NCBI RefSeq assembly: GCF_001515525.1
Contig: NZ_BCNQ01000008.1
Location: 1-64,000 of the forward strand
DNA: 64,000 bases
From: Piscicoccus intestinalis NBRC 104926
GTDB taxonomy: Bacteria; Actinomycetota; Actinomycetes; Actinomycetales; Dermatophilaceae
Direction of reading: 5' to 3'
In this document: positions 63,342-64,000 of the stretch, one piece after another
How the letters are laid out: each line of letters opens with the position of its first letter
How positions within the stretch are numbered: the first letter of the stretch is position 1
Notes under the pieces: model-generated
Databases searched by the model: none
Told to the model about the DNA's origin: nothing
Seen by the model: the letters and a program-made list of their open reading frames with translations, nothing else
Translations under genes and position numbers: made by a program

Positions 63342-64000
63342 GTGATCGGCATCGTCGTCGTCTCGCACTCCCGGGCGCTGGCCCGGGCCGCGGTGGAACT
63401 CGCGCAGGAGATGGTGCCGCCGCCGCGACGGCCCCCGATCGCGATCGCCGCCGGCCTCGACGACGACGCGTTCGGCACCGACGCGCAGGCCATCGCCCGC
63501 GCCATCGACGGCCTGCGCACGCAGACCGACGGCGTGCTCGTGCTCCTCGACCTCGGCAGCGCGATCCTCTCCGCCGAGATGGCGCTGGAGTTCATCGACG
63601 ACGGGCCGCCCGTGCGGCTCTCGCCGGCGCCGCTGGTCGAAGGGCTCATCGCCGCCTATGTCACCGCCTCCGGGGGTTCCGGACTCGACGCCGTCGCCGC
63701 CGACGCCGAGAACGGGCTGGTCGGCAAACGCGAGCAGCTCTCGGCCGATCCGGTCGCCGACGCACCCGGCGACCCGAACGAACCGACAGCCGCTCCCGAG
63801 GCGACCGCCGATCCGGAGCCCGACGCGGCAGCCGAACCCGACGGGCTGACCTGGGCGGTCACCCTCACCGCGCCGGACGGTCTGCACGCTCGCCCCGCGG
63901 CCCGACTCGCGCAGGCGGTGCAGGATCTCGACGTCACCGTGCTCATCGCCGATGCGACGAACGGCCGCGGACCGGTGGACGCCGGCAGCATGCTGCTGTT
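63342..64000 (+). CDS. dhaM: PTS-dependent dihydroxyacetone kinase phosphotransferase DhaM (partial)
   Basis: DhaM phosphorylates DhaL-ADP using PEP through the PTS. The EIIA-Man-like domain starts at GIVVVSHSRALARAAVELAQ with phospho-His H9 and contains GVLVLLDLGSAILSAEMALE. After a Pro/Ala/Asp/Glu linker an HPr-like domain starts at APDGLHARPAARLAQ with its phospho-His. The reading frame stays open to the window's end, so the C-terminus is missing. GTG at 63342 is preferred since GGAAGGGG lies ~6 bases upstream; ATG at 63327 is in frame. Confidence 0.92.
   Translation, partial: MIGIVVVSHSRALARAAVELAQEMVPPPRRPPIAIAAGLDDDAFGTDAQAIARAIDGLRTQTDGVLVLLDLGSAILSAEMALEFIDDGPPVRLSPAPLVEGLIAAYVTASGGSGLDAVAADAENGLVGKREQLSADPVADAPGDPNEPTAAPEATADPEPDAAAEPDGLTWAVTLTAPDGLHARPAARLAQAVQDLDVTVLIADATNGRGPVDAGSMLL

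Overview
The window is a gene-dense piece of a high-GC (about 70%) Gram-positive chromosome. GTG starts, four-base GTGA/ATGA gene overlaps, a mycothiol-type DinB/MDMPI protein, an actinobacterial MoeZ (ThiF plus rhodanese), a CYTH-CHAD protein, a DUF6458-like membrane peptide and FadE5-like and Dcd proteins all point to Actinomycetota. A Micrococcales member is my best guess, but the sequence alone does not prove it. There are three tRNA genes, no rRNA, no CRISPR array, and no prophage or insertion sequence that I can recognise.

Layout. 0-5 kb holds envelope genes: a GT2-GtrA glycosyltransferase, a PAP2 phosphatase, an LCP-family ligase and a DedA protein, followed by a cold-shock protein. 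5-10 kb holds a LacI regulator with two candidate operators, a six-cysteine mini-protein behind a CsoR-like operator, a YtxH-like protein, and cysE/cysK with a Rdx/SelW-like protein. 10.8-15 kb is one 1392-residue membrane Fe-S oxidoreductase with an unusual repeated tail. 15-25 kb holds an MHS transporter, a TetR-controlled heterodimeric ABC exporter, dcd and a D,D-carboxypeptidase. 25-34 kb holds CYTH-CHAD, a FadE5-like acyl-CoA dehydrogenase, and thiamine genes: thiE divergent from a TPP riboswitch followed by thiO-thiS-thiG-moeZ. 34-44.5 kb holds malic enzyme, an assimilatory sulfate reduction operon (sirA-cysH-cysC-cysD-cysN-chelatase), a carboxylesterase and a precorrin-2 dehydrogenase that completes siroheme from precorrin-2. 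45-57 kb is mixed metabolism and stress genes (LLM oxidoreductase, CopD-CtaG fusion, MDMPI, cupin, winged-helix protein, Na+/H+ antiporter, VapBC). 57.5-64 kb holds a branched-chain 2-oxo acid dehydrogenase operon and a PTS-linked dihydroxyacetone kinase operon (dhaK-L-M) that runs off the end.

How the genes work together. Sulfate is activated and reduced to sulfide by the cys/sir operon, sulfide is fixed by CysE/CysK, and MoeZ and ThiS move sulfur into the thiazole of thiamine. TPP then feeds back through the riboswitch and serves the BCKDH E1. The most striking unexplained structure is not a gene. Three separate families of dispersed palindromic elements occur here, each with two copies of nearly constant size (74 bp, 70-77 bp and 118-119 bp), all in intergenic DNA, together with two blocks of ~19-bp tandem repeats. 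Three single-base-deletion frameshifts cluster within 4.2 kb (52.1-56.2 kb).
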